From Clostridium chauvoei (GTDB lineage: Bacteria > Bacillota > Clostridia > Clostridiales > Clostridiaceae): a stretch of 64,000 nucleotides of DNA. Made by a program: the position numbers and the translations under genes. This document shows positions 56,458-63,565 of this stretch, piece by piece. The number at the start of each line of letters is the position of its first letter. Within the stretch, counting starts at the first letter, position 1. The stretch is taken from assembly GCF_002327185.1 (NCBI RefSeq), contig NZ_CP018624.1, forward strand, positions 1,612,001 through 1,676,000, read 5' to 3'. The notes beneath the pieces were generated by a model that saw only the letters and a list, made by a program, of their open reading frames with translations, was not told the DNA's origin and made no database searches.

Positions 56458-57132
56458 CTAATAATTTGAATTTGAAACTTTTCCTTCACAAATAGCTATT
56501 GAAGCTGATGCTCCTATTCTAGTTGCTCCATTTTCAATCATTGTCATTGCATCTTCTTGGCTTCTAACTGCTCCTGATGCTTTTACTCCCATTTCTGGTC
56601 CTACTGTTTCTCTCATTAATTTTATATCTGCTGCTGTTGCTCCACCAGTTGAGAATCCAGTTGAAGTTTTAACAAAATCAGCTCCTACTTCTTTTGCTAA
56701 CTTACAAACGATAACCTTTTCTTCATCAGTTAATAAACAAGTTTCTATTATAACCTTGCTTAATGCTTTTCCTTTAGAAGCATCTACAACTGCCTTTATG
56801 TCATTTTTAACATATTCTAAATCTTTTTCTTTAAGTTTTCCTATGTTAATAACCATATCTACTTCAGTTGCTCCATTTTTGATAGCATCTTCTGTTTCAA
56901 AAGCTTTAACAGCTGTAGTTGTTGCTCCTAAAGGGAACCCTATAACTGTACAAACCTTTACTTCGCTACCGTTTAACATTGAAGCAGCTTTTTTAACCAT
57001 TCCTGGATTAACACATACTGAAGCAAATTTATATTCTAATGCTTCTTTACATAACTTTTCCACTTGGGCATCTGTTGCTTCCGCCTTTAATAATGTGTGA
57101 TCAATCATTCTTGCTAACTCTTGTTTATTCAT
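56458..57132 (-). CDS. deoC: Deoxyribose-phosphate aldolase
   Basis: Class I aldolase that splits 2-deoxyribose-5-phosphate into acetaldehyde and glyceraldehyde-3-phosphate in deoxynucleoside catabolism. At 224 residues it is of normal length. The Schiff-base Lys is in [14 protein letters not shown] (about 149-162), the second catalytic Lys in GVKASGAVR (about 177-185), and the start [11 protein letters not shown] is typical. It is monocistronic, with a good SD (GGGAGGAAGG) and its own terminator; no deoR or other deo genes are adjacent. Confidence 0.97.
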   Translation of the reverse strand: MNKQELARMIDHTLLKAEATDAQVEKLCKEALEYKFASVCVNPGMVKKAASMLNGSEVKVCTVIGFPLGATTTAVKAFETEDAIKNGATEVDMVINIGKLKEKDLEYVKNDIKAVVDASKGKALSKVIIETCLLTDEEKVIVCKLAKEVGADFVKTSTGFSTGGATAADIKLMRETVGPEMGVKASGAVRSQEDAMTMIENGATRIGASASIAICEGKVSNSNY

Positions 57133-57267
57133 AATCTATTCCTTCCTCCCTATAAAACTAAAGGTTTACTTTAGTACTTATATTATAAAATAATTTAAAT
57201 ATAATTAACAGGAATTTATTGTAAAGTTTTAACTTTTTTCTATTTTGTTAATTTTTCTAAACTTTTA

Positions 57268-58314
57268 TTAAAATATACTTAACTGTTCCTCGAAATTTTC
57301 TCTAAATGATGAAATCGTTAACCCAATAAGTCTAACTCCATCTGCAAAATCCTCTTTTTTCAATACCTCTTTGCTAATTTTGTAGAAATCCTCAAATCTA
57401 TTCGTATAATAATTTAATGTTCTACTTCTTGTATGACTTTCAAAATTGCTAGTTTTATATTTTATAGTAACTGTTTTACCTTTAATACCTTTAATTTTTA
57501 ATTCCTTACTAATATAAAGTGAAAATTCTTTTAAATATAAAAGTAATTCTTCCTTATTATTAGTATTATTTTTCAATGTTACTTCTTTCCCATAAGATTT
57601 TCTATCTCTATTAATAACGACTTCCCTATTATCTATACCTCGTATCCTATAATATATATCAAATCCATTTTTTCCTAGATATTCAGTATAAAACTCAATT
57701 GGCATTTCATATAAATCCACGATTCTAAAAAAGCCCATATTATTTAATTTTTTTACTGATTTAGATCCTAAACCATATATTTTAGAAATTTTAAGTGGTA
57801 ATAATATTTCTGGAATCATTTCTTTAGTTATTACCATTATTCCATTTGGTTTATTCCAATCTGAAGCAATTTTAGCTAAAAATTTATTATAGGATATTCC
57901 TATAGATAAATTTAATCCTACTTCTTTATATACTCTTTTCTTTATATAATTAGCTGCTTCTAATCCACTTTTAAATCTACTTTCTGTAATATCTAAATAA
58001 GCTTCATCAATAGAAAGAGGTTCCACTAAACATGTAACCTCTTTAAAAATTTCAAATATTTTTTTAGATATCTCTTTATATCTATAATATCTAGATTTTA
58101 AATATATCCCATGAGGACATAATTTTTGAGCCATAAATATAGGCATTGCGGAGTGAACTCCATATCTTCTAGCTTCATAAGAACAGGTTGATACAACTCC
58201 TCTCTCACTTACTCCACCTACTATTACAGGTTTACCTTTCAAATTAGGATTATCCATTTGTTCTACAGACGCAAAAAAGGCATCCATATCTACATGTAAA
58301 ATTATTTTATCCAT
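57268..58314 (-). CDS. dinB: DNA polymerase IV (Y-family)
   Basis: Translesion DNA polymerase. The palm-domain catalytic residues are in HVDMDAFFASVEQ (about 6-18; first Asp) and LSIDEAYLDIT (about 100-110; Asp-Glu pair). The little-finger domain occupies about 230-340, and EEQLSIF at the C terminus resembles the beta-clamp-binding QLSLF motif. I choose the ATG at 58314 (348 aa) over the TTG at 58326, since AAGGAA lies directly before it. It begins 13 nt after the DUF4003 gene. Confidence 0.95.
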   Translation of the reverse strand: MDKIILHVDMDAFFASVEQMDNPNLKGKPVIVGGVSERGVVSTCSYEARRYGVHSAMPIFMAQKLCPHGIYLKSRYYRYKEISKKIFEIFKEVTCLVEPLSIDEAYLDITESRFKSGLEAANYIKKRVYKEVGLNLSIGISYNKFLAKIASDWNKPNGIMVITKEMIPEILLPLKISKIYGLGSKSVKKLNNMGFFRIVDLYEMPIEFYTEYLGKNGFDIYYRIRGIDNREVVINRDRKSYGKEVTLKNNTNNKEELLLYLKEFSLYISKELKIKGIKGKTVTIKYKTSNFESHTRSRTLNYYTNRFEDFYKISKEVLKKEDFADGVRLIGLTISSFRENFEEQLSIF

Positions 58315-58327
58315 ATTTCCTTCCAAG

Positions 58328-59278
58328 TTAAGCTAAGACTTCAGAGAATATCCCTTTATTTTTAGATTGTATAAAACAATATACTCCATGTGCTAGTAGC
58401 TCATCAATATATCTCCTTTTTTCAGAAATAGTACAAAATGCAACTATTGATATTGCTATTATAGTTCTAAAGCCTTTATCCATATAATATTCATACTCTG
58501 CCTCTTCTTCACAAAGTATATCTATAACCCCTTCTACTATATCAGCATTTTTTCTTGGGGTTACATTAGATAATACACCAAGTACTGGTAAGAATTGTTG
58601 TGCAATTTTTAAATCTCTTTTTTCAAGTTGAAGAATAAATTCGATAGTTCTATACATATCCCCGGATGAACCGTTTAACATAATTGCATTTGCTAAACCT
58701 TGCACTCCATTTTTTGATTTTATTTGTAATGATGACATTTGCTCATACACTACTTCTATAAATTCATCTATTGTTTGTATATCAATATCATTTAATGCCC
58801 ATAAAGCACACACTAAATAATCATCTTCTTGAGTAATATTATAGTATTTCTCTTTTAAAATAATATATACATCTTTCATCTTTCTAATAACTTCATACTT
58901 GTCCTTATTTTTTCCGTATTTTGCGATGACAAAAGATGTTAATACTAAATGATCACATTCCTTAAAGTTTTCTTCAACTAATATATCCATTATATTATAA
59001 ATATTATCTACTAATTCTTTTTCATTTCCTTCTTCTAATGCTATAAGTAAGGATAATATATATAAAGTATCTCCTCTAAAAGGTGATACTCTAGATGATG
59101 TAGCTTTTATATATTTTCGTATTTCTCTAACTTTTTCTACTGGTATTTCCTTCTCATAATGTGCATAAACTAATGATGCAAAATGATTTAATAAATCTCC
59201 ATCATTCCTTAAATTTTCTTTTGCAGCTCTATAATTTTTAATTGTTAGCTGTATTCTGTCTTGGAGAATTTTTTCCAT
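58328..59278 (-). CDS. DUF4003 family protein
   Basis: A 316-residue, mostly alpha-helical cytoplasmic protein that fits the DUF4003 family. Helical repeats run from ENLRNDGDLLNHFASLVYAH (about 21-40) through the centre, with the conserved SSRVSPFRGDTLYILSLL segment (about 61-78) and RKNADIVEGVIDIL near 238. No TM helix, signal or catalytic motif is seen, and family function is unknown. SD AAGGAGAGGG is strong. dinB follows within 13 nt, so the two are likely co-transcribed. Family assignment is from recall of its pattern. Confidence 0.65.
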   Translation of the reverse strand: MEKILQDRIQLTIKNYRAAKENLRNDGDLLNHFASLVYAHYEKEIPVEKVREIRKYIKATSSRVSPFRGDTLYILSLLIALEEGNEKELVDNIYNIMDILVEENFKECDHLVLTSFVIAKYGKNKDKYEVIRKMKDVYIILKEKYYNITQEDDYLVCALWALNDIDIQTIDEFIEVVYEQMSSLQIKSKNGVQGLANAIMLNGSSGDMYRTIEFILQLEKRDLKIAQQFLPVLGVLSNVTPRKNADIVEGVIDILCEEEAEYEYYMDKGFRTIIAISIVAFCTISEKRRYIDELLAHGVYCFIQSKNKGIFSEVLA

Positions 59279-59404
59279 AAAACTTTTCCCTCTCCTTTAT
59301 TCTTAGAATATTAAATTCTTCCCCTATATTATACTATAAAAATTGTGTCAGTTTCATAACAAAATATTAAGTTATTTCATCAAATTATTCCAATTTAAAT
59401 TTAA

Positions 59405-59434
59405 ATAAGCTAGAAGCTGTCGCTTCTAGCTTAT
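59405..59434 (-). terminator. Terminator after the 137-residue gene
   Basis: A perfect 13-bp stem with a four-base loop (59405-59417 with 59422-59434) lies directly after the stop. The following minus-strand sequence is TTAAATTTAAATT. Confidence 0.85.
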
Positions 59435-59435
59435 A

Positions 59436-59849
59436 TTATTCTACTTGAGTTAAAAGCCTTTTCATCACATCTCTAAGCTTAGGTTCTCCTAACTCTTCAT
59501 GTGCTATTGCCATAACTAGCTTAATATCATTATCTGATTCATCAAGTTTATATGCTTTTATATCTATCATTGATTCTTCTGGACAAAACTCTTCTATGTC
59601 CGTTGCCATTTCTTCTGCTAAACTTAAATATTCTTCAAATAATTCATCTTCACTTAATTGTTCTAAATCATAATCATCTTTTAATACTTCATTTAATATA
59701 TCTAAATCTATACTTAAATTAAAGGCAACTATATCCTCTCTTTTAGATCCTTTACTCATATCTTTTACTACTTTAAATTCTGAGTTTTCTACTATCTCTT
59801 TTTTAACTTCATCACTATCTACAACTTTTCTACCAAATGCTATGTACAT
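59436..59849 (-). CDS. Uncharacterised acidic 137-residue protein
   Basis: Not recognised. It encodes a soluble, strongly acidic protein with no signal, TM or Cys-rich segment apart from one Cys. The middle (DLEQLSEDELFEEYLSLAEE, about 81-100) should be helical; the start MYIAFGRKVVDSDEVKKE looks like an N-terminal beta strand. A good SD (TTAGGAGATG) and a terminator directly after the stop show it is a real single gene. It lies between the rubrerythrin gene and the DUF4003 gene; neither suggests a function. Confidence 0.7.
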   Translation of the reverse strand: MYIAFGRKVVDSDEVKKEIVENSEFKVVKDMSKGSKREDIVAFNLSIDLDILNEVLKDDYDLEQLSEDELFEEYLSLAEEMATDIEEFCPEESMIDIKAYKLDESDNDIKLVMAIAHEELGEPKLRDVMKRLLTQVE

Positions 59850-59945
59850 ATATTCATCTCCTAATTAATTGTTTCATTAGTATTATACATCATAAATTTG
59901 AAGTATATAAATAATATTTTTACACTTTAATAATTTAATTAATAA

Positions 59946-59971
59946 AAAATAGCACCTAAAAAGATGCTATT
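59946..59971 (-). terminator. Terminator after the rubrerythrin gene
   Basis: AAATAGCA...TGCTATTT imperfect stem (about 59946-59953 with 59964-59971), followed by a U-rich tract (TTTTATTAATT) on the minus strand. Confidence 0.7.
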
Positions 59972-59978
59972 TAAGTTA

Positions 59979-60569
59979 TTATTCAAATAATGACTGTGCA
60001 AATAGTATGTAATACCCTTGAGGATAACTACAAACTGGACATACTTTAGGAGCTTCTTTACCTTCATATATAAAACCACAATTAGTACACATCCATTTAA
60101 CTTCTGTTTCTTTTTTAAATAAAGCTCCATTTGCTAATTCAGTTGCAAGCCTTCCAAATCTATCTCCATGTACTTTTTCTACTTCAGAAATTTTAGTAAA
60201 ATGTGATGCTATTAATGGGAATCCTTCTTCCTTTGCTACTTCAGCAAACTCTTTATATACACTTTCCCACTCTTGATATTCATCATGTTGAGCTGCCTTT
60301 AAAGCTTCTAAAGTAGTATCGTATACTTCAATAGGATATTCTGCTGGTCCTACACCTATATTTTGACCTGTAAATTCTTTTAGTGCATCAATATATACTT
60401 TAGCATGAGCTCTTTCTTGATCTGCAGTATAATCAAAAGCTTGTTGCACAATATATAATCCTTCTTTTTTAGCTAATTCTCCGCCTATAGTATATCTATT
60501 TCTAGCTTGACTTTCACCAACAAAAGCTCTCATTAAATTTTCTTTAGTTCTACTATCTTTTAATTCCAT
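59979..60569 (-). CDS. rbr: Rubrerythrin
   Basis: Non-haem diiron peroxidase that detoxifies hydrogen peroxide in anaerobes. The N-terminal ferritin-like four-helix domain has the Glu ligands in FVGESQARNRY (about 16-26) and DQERAHAKVY (about 50-59), and later ISEVEKVHGDR. The C-terminal rubredoxin domain binds one iron by MCTNCGFIYEG and PKVCPVCSYPQGYY. At 196 residues it has the classical architecture. SD TTAGGAGG. It is monocistronic with its own terminator. Confidence 0.97.
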   Translation of the reverse strand: MELKDSRTKENLMRAFVGESQARNRYTIGGELAKKEGLYIVQQAFDYTADQERAHAKVYIDALKEFTGQNIGVGPAEYPIEVYDTTLEALKAAQHDEYQEWESVYKEFAEVAKEEGFPLIASHFTKISEVEKVHGDRFGRLATELANGALFKKETEVKWMCTNCGFIYEGKEAPKVCPVCSYPQGYYILFAQSLFE

Positions 60570-60710
60570 TGTCTATGCCTCCTAAATATAATAATTCAAA
60601 TTTATTTTATCCAAAGTTATCTTTTATTATTACTTTTCTCTTATTAAGTTCTCAATTTCCTTTTTTTATTGAATATAATAGTACTATAAAAAATAATTGG
60701 AGGGATAAAT

Positions 60711-60788
60711 ATGAAATCACTAAAAATATTATTTTTAAAATTCATTGCTTCCTTTAAGAATTATATGAATACCACCTATCATTATTAG
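60711..60788 (+). CDS. Possible 25-residue peptide gene
   Basis: ATG with a near-ideal SD (GGAGGGA, five bases upstream) opens a 25-codon frame ending in TAG: it begins MKSLKILFLKFIASFKNY and ends MNTTYHY. The first 18 residues alternate basic and large hydrophobic residues, forming a cationic amphipathic or membrane-inserting helix. TATAAT at 60674-60679 fits a -10, though no clear -35 is seen, and a bidirectional terminator follows at 60831-60861. It lies alone in the 331-bp gap between two minus-strand genes. It may be a small membrane peptide, type I toxin or leader; unproven. Confidence 0.45.
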   Translation: MKSLKILFLKFIASFKNYMNTTYHY

Positions 60789-60830
60789 AGCACTAAAATT
60801 TAATTAAAATAATTCTATAAATAAACAATA

Positions 60831-60861
60831 AAAACTTCTAGAGCTTAACTCTAGAAGTTTT
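60831..60861. terminator. Bidirectional terminator between the peptide gene and the Cys-rich gene
   Basis: A perfect 13-bp inverted repeat (60831-60843 with 60849-60861) with A- and T-rich flanks. The remaining sequence between 60862 and 60900 shows nothing further. Confidence 0.85.
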
Positions 60862-60900
60862 CTTTTAAAACAATTTTTACCTTGTTTTATACTTATCTAA

Positions 60901-61584
60901 TTACCAACAGAAACAAAGCAATAATAATATCCACATCCAACCGCCACAGCCAAATCCTCCGCCGCAGCCTCCAAAATCACAGCCTCCACCGCCATAGTTT
61001 CCATAGCCACAACCTCCGCCACAATTATTAGAACATTGCATACAGCATGGACAAACACTACCATTTTTATCAAATATGAATGTTAATTTAACTGTTTTAT
61101 CACAATCTGTTATATACATTTGTGGATAATTATATAATATTTCTGATATTACCGGATTAAATGATCTTATTATTATTGCATAATTTTGTTCTTCTTTATG
61201 GTTACAACAACAAGAACAATTACAACAACAATTACAACAACACATTGAAGAAAGATTTTCATTTAATCCACAATTATAATCATTATCATCAAAATCACAG
61301 TAACAACAATCATTATTCTTTGGTTTACAATTACAAGGATTGCCTTCCTTTACTTTAATCGGTTGAGATAATGCAAATAAGTTATCACAAGGTACACTTG
61401 GTGCTTCTAATACTTCATCACAGCACTTTACTATAAAGTTTATCTTAATATCATCACCATATAGTGATTCTGGTAAATTTTCTCTTATCTCACAACCACT
61501 ACATTTACAATCTGGTTTGATGATCATATCATATTCAGCTGGTGTACATCCTTGAGGAGATACTAATCTTAAACATACTTTCAT
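60901..61584 (-). CDS. Extremely cysteine-rich protein, possible spore coat component
   Basis: Not recognised as a named family. The 227-residue product has 36 Cys (about 16 percent). Residues about 1-75 form a beta-rich domain with scattered Cys. A hinge at about 80-125 holds the clusters CCYC, MCCCNCCCNC and SCCCN. Then comes a second Cys-poor domain (about 130-175), a Gly/Cys tail (GGGCGYGNYGGGGCDFGGCG) and a hydrophobic end WMWILLLLCFCW that could insert in a membrane. I take the ATG at 61584 (SD GGGGG); an in-frame ATG at 61599 is possible. The -10 at 61623 matches mother-cell sigma factors. Coat cross-linking is an inference. Confidence 0.75.
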   Translation of the reverse strand: MKVCLRLVSPQGCTPAEYDMIIKPDCKCSGCEIRENLPESLYGDDIKINFIVKCCDEVLEAPSVPCDNLFALSQPIKVKEGNPCNCKPKNNDCCYCDFDDNDYNCGLNENLSSMCCCNCCCNCSCCCNHKEEQNYAIIIRSFNPVISEILYNYPQMYITDCDKTVKLTFIFDKNGSVCPCCMQCSNNCGGGCGYGNYGGGGCDFGGCGGGFGCGGWMWILLLLCFCW

Positions 61585-61622
61585 TCGTATAGCCCCCATT
61601 TATCCTAAAGTTAGTTATACTA

Positions 61623-61631
61623 TATACTATG
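61623..61631 (-). promoter_or_regulatory. Sigma-E/sigma-K-like -10 element before the Cys-rich gene
   Basis: On the minus strand CATAGTATA matches CATANNNTA, the -10 consensus of mother-cell sigma factors, 39 bp before the start codon. No clear matching -35 was found, so the assignment is tentative. Confidence 0.4.
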
Positions 61632-61711
61632 ATAAATAAGTTTTTTTGCTATCATACTATTTATTTTTTATTATTGTCATATTTCTTTAATACATATTTT
61701 CATAATAAGTG

Positions 61712-61732
61712 CTATATTAATAATTAATATAG
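61712..61732. repeat. Perfect 21-bp AT palindrome upstream of the orphan gene at 61775
   Basis: CTATATTAAT - A - ATTAATATAG is a perfect 10+1+10 palindrome, 43 bp before the ATG. It lies in the 190-bp divergent region between the Cys-rich gene and the 230-residue orphan, and could be an operator. Confidence 0.5.
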
Positions 61733-61774
61733 TATTTATATTATTGAAATATAAATTATAAAAGGAGTAATTAA

Positions 61775-62467
61775 ATGGCTAATATGAAATTTTCTTTTTT
61801 AAAAAATTCTGCTGAAACAACTAATATTGAAAAAAGAGATGACTACCCTATTCTTGACCCTATTGTAATTGAATTTATATCAAAAGAGTTTCCGGATTTA
61901 TCTAAAAACATAACTAAATCCCTAAATAATTTGAAAGAAACTTTAGAATCATCTATAGATTCAATTGAAGATAGATCTAGTGAAATAGTTAAGAGTAATA
62001 GAGATTTTTCCCTAAGTGGTGAGTACAGATCTGCTTCAATTAGACTTCATGAAATCAGCATAAGTATAGATAAATATATTAATTGGGTAAATTCTAATTC
62101 TTCTTTACAAAAATCATCTATAGAAAATGATACCGAAAAAGTTATAAAAACTACAGATACTATTACTAATATTAATATAGTTTCCAAGAATGAATTATTT
62201 GTCTTTGATGATTTTACTGGAAAATCACCTAAATCTTTTGAGTTAGATAACCTAAACATTCTAGTAGATAGTTGGGAAGATTTAATAATGAAAACTGCTG
62301 ATACACTTATAAAACATTATAAGCATAATAAAGAATTAAATTTGGAAGTTCCTAAAATAGATGTAGTTGATAGTAAAAAGTCTATTCAAAATGACTTTAG
62401 AGATACTATTATAGAAATGTTACTTGAGTATAAAATTGACCCATATAAATATAAAATTAAATTATAA
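61775..62467 (+). CDS. Uncharacterised 230-residue helical protein
   Basis: Not recognised. The protein is soluble, rich in Ser, Lys, Asp, Glu and Ile, with no Cys and no TM segment. Heptad-like stretches (SKNITKSLNNLKETLESSID, about 43-62, and around 85-100) suggest a coiled-coil helical bundle. The C terminus ends in repeated Tyr-Lys (DPYKYKIKL). SD AAAGGAG is seven bases before the ATG. It is divergent from the Cys-rich gene and convergent with the HesB-like gene, and a palindrome precedes it. A spore-related role would be a guess. Confidence 0.7.
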   Translation: MANMKFSFLKNSAETTNIEKRDDYPILDPIVIEFISKEFPDLSKNITKSLNNLKETLESSIDSIEDRSSEIVKSNRDFSLSGEYRSASIRLHEISISIDKYINWVNSNSSLQKSSIENDTEKVIKTTDTITNINIVSKNELFVFDDFTGKSPKSFELDNLNILVDSWEDLIMKTADTLIKHYKHNKELNLEVPKIDVVDSKKSIQNDFRDTIIEMLLEYKIDPYKYKIKL

Positions 62468-62471
62468 AATT

Positions 62472-62500
62472 AAGGTGAAGTTTAAATTTAACTTCACCTT
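62472..62500. terminator. Bidirectional terminator between the orphan gene and the HesB-like gene
   Basis: A perfect 11-bp inverted repeat (62472-62482 with 62490-62500) between convergent genes, five bases after the first stop. Confidence 0.85.
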
Positions 62501-62516
62501 TGAAAAATTCTTTATT

Positions 62517-62792
62517 TTATAAACTTCTTATATAAAATCCATTATTATAAAGTTCTTTATCATATTTAATTTCTATATCATTACAAAGTCTTTCATCTTT
62601 TTTAGATATCACAAAGTTAACATCGTTAATTAATACTTCTATATCATCTTCTGACTTATAATCACAGTAAATATCGTAAGCTGGCTTTCCACATCCTACT
62701 GCAGAAACTTTTACTCTAACATAATCATTACTACTATTTTTGATAAGCTCTAATAAACCTTCTTTTGTTTTTTCATCAAATAAAATATTCAT
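62517..62792 (-). CDS. HesB/IscA-like protein lacking the C-terminal CGC motif
   Basis: A 91-residue protein resembling the HesB-like clostridial branch of the A-type Fe-S carrier fold: VRVKVSAVGCGKPAYDIYCD (about 25-44) corresponds to the IscA strand bearing the first cluster Cys. The Fe-S biosynthesis motif CGCGxSF at the C terminus is missing; the protein ends GFYIRSL. A third Cys (Cys70, in ERLCND) is in an unusual place. It therefore may bind a metal differently. SD AAAGGAGAG. It is convergent with the orphan gene and shares a 183-bp divergent region with the ferritin-like gene. Confidence 0.7.
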   Translation of the reverse strand: MNILFDEKTKEGLLELIKNSSNDYVRVKVSAVGCGKPAYDIYCDYKSEDDIEVLINDVNFVISKKDERLCNDIEIKYDKELYNNGFYIRSL

Positions 62793-62975
62793 ATATTATT
62801 AGCTCTCCTTTGTTTTATTATAGTAATATATTACTATATGTTTTATCCAAATTAAACTTATTTATTATATTTGTTAATAACACATGTTTGAAAGTTATTA
62901 ATTCAAATTCTTTGTACCAATCTATAATATATCCTCATATATTATAATTATTACTAATTAATTCGAGGAGCATAT

Positions 62976-63506
62976 ATGAGAAGTGATTTAAAAGAAGTGC
63001 CTTTACAGTTTACTGCTGACTTACCCTATCCTAAAATAGAGGTTGATACTATTAATTTACAATATGCTAACTTAATACAAATGAACTATGCTGGAATGAT
63101 ATCTGAATTCTCAGCTATAAATCAATATATATATCATGAAATAAGTCTATTTGAAGATTATCCTGATGTTACTTACACACTTAAAGGAATATCAAAGGTT
63201 GAAATGCATCATCTTCAAATATTAGGAGAATTAATAATTGTTTTAGGAGGGAATCCAGGTTATTGGATAAACAGGAAAAATAAAAAACTGAATTGGTCTC
63301 CAAATTTTGTAGTTTATGGCTCTACTTTAAAGGAAATGTTAGCTGCTGACATAGCTGGAGAGAAAGATGCTATTGATCAATATAGAAAAACAGCTAACCA
63401 GATTCAAAACGAAAACATAGTTGCAATAATAAATAGAATAATACTTGATGAAGAACAACACATTAAGTTACTAAATAGATTATATGAAAAATATATTACA
63501 AAATAA
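62976..63506 (+). CDS. Ferritin-like diiron protein
   Basis: A 176-residue four-helix-bundle protein of the ferritin-like superfamily. The four expected metal-binding segments are present: SEFSAINQY (Glu44, helix 1), KVEMHHLQIL (Glu-x-x-His, helix 2), AGEKDAIDQYRK (Glu, helix 3) and DEEQHIKLL (Glu-x-x-His, helix 4). Spacing is like bacterioferritin/rubrerythrin, but there is no rubredoxin domain. It may be a peroxidase, oxygen scavenger or a spore CotJC-like protein; the sequence does not decide. SD GAGGAG. Monocistronic, with a terminator after it. Confidence 0.85.
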   Translation: MRSDLKEVPLQFTADLPYPKIEVDTINLQYANLIQMNYAGMISEFSAINQYIYHEISLFEDYPDVTYTLKGISKVEMHHLQILGELIIVLGGNPGYWINRKNKKLNWSPNFVVYGSTLKEMLAADIAGEKDAIDQYRKTANQIQNENIVAIINRIILDEEQHIKLLNRLYEKYITK

Positions 63507-63513
63507 ATGATTT

Positions 63514-63544
63514 AAGTGGATATTATAAAATGTAATATCCACTT
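63514..63544. terminator. Bidirectional terminator between the ferritin-like gene and the methyltransferase gene
   Basis: A perfect 12-bp inverted repeat (63514-63525 with 63533-63544) with an AT-rich loop between convergent genes. Confidence 0.85.
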
Positions 63545-63565
63545 ATAAATTTAATGATATATTTT

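Noticed and set aside
61161-61358. Asn/Tyr-rich frame on the plus strand
   Set aside because: It is the antisense of the Cys codons (TGT/ACA) of the Cys-rich gene and not a real protein.
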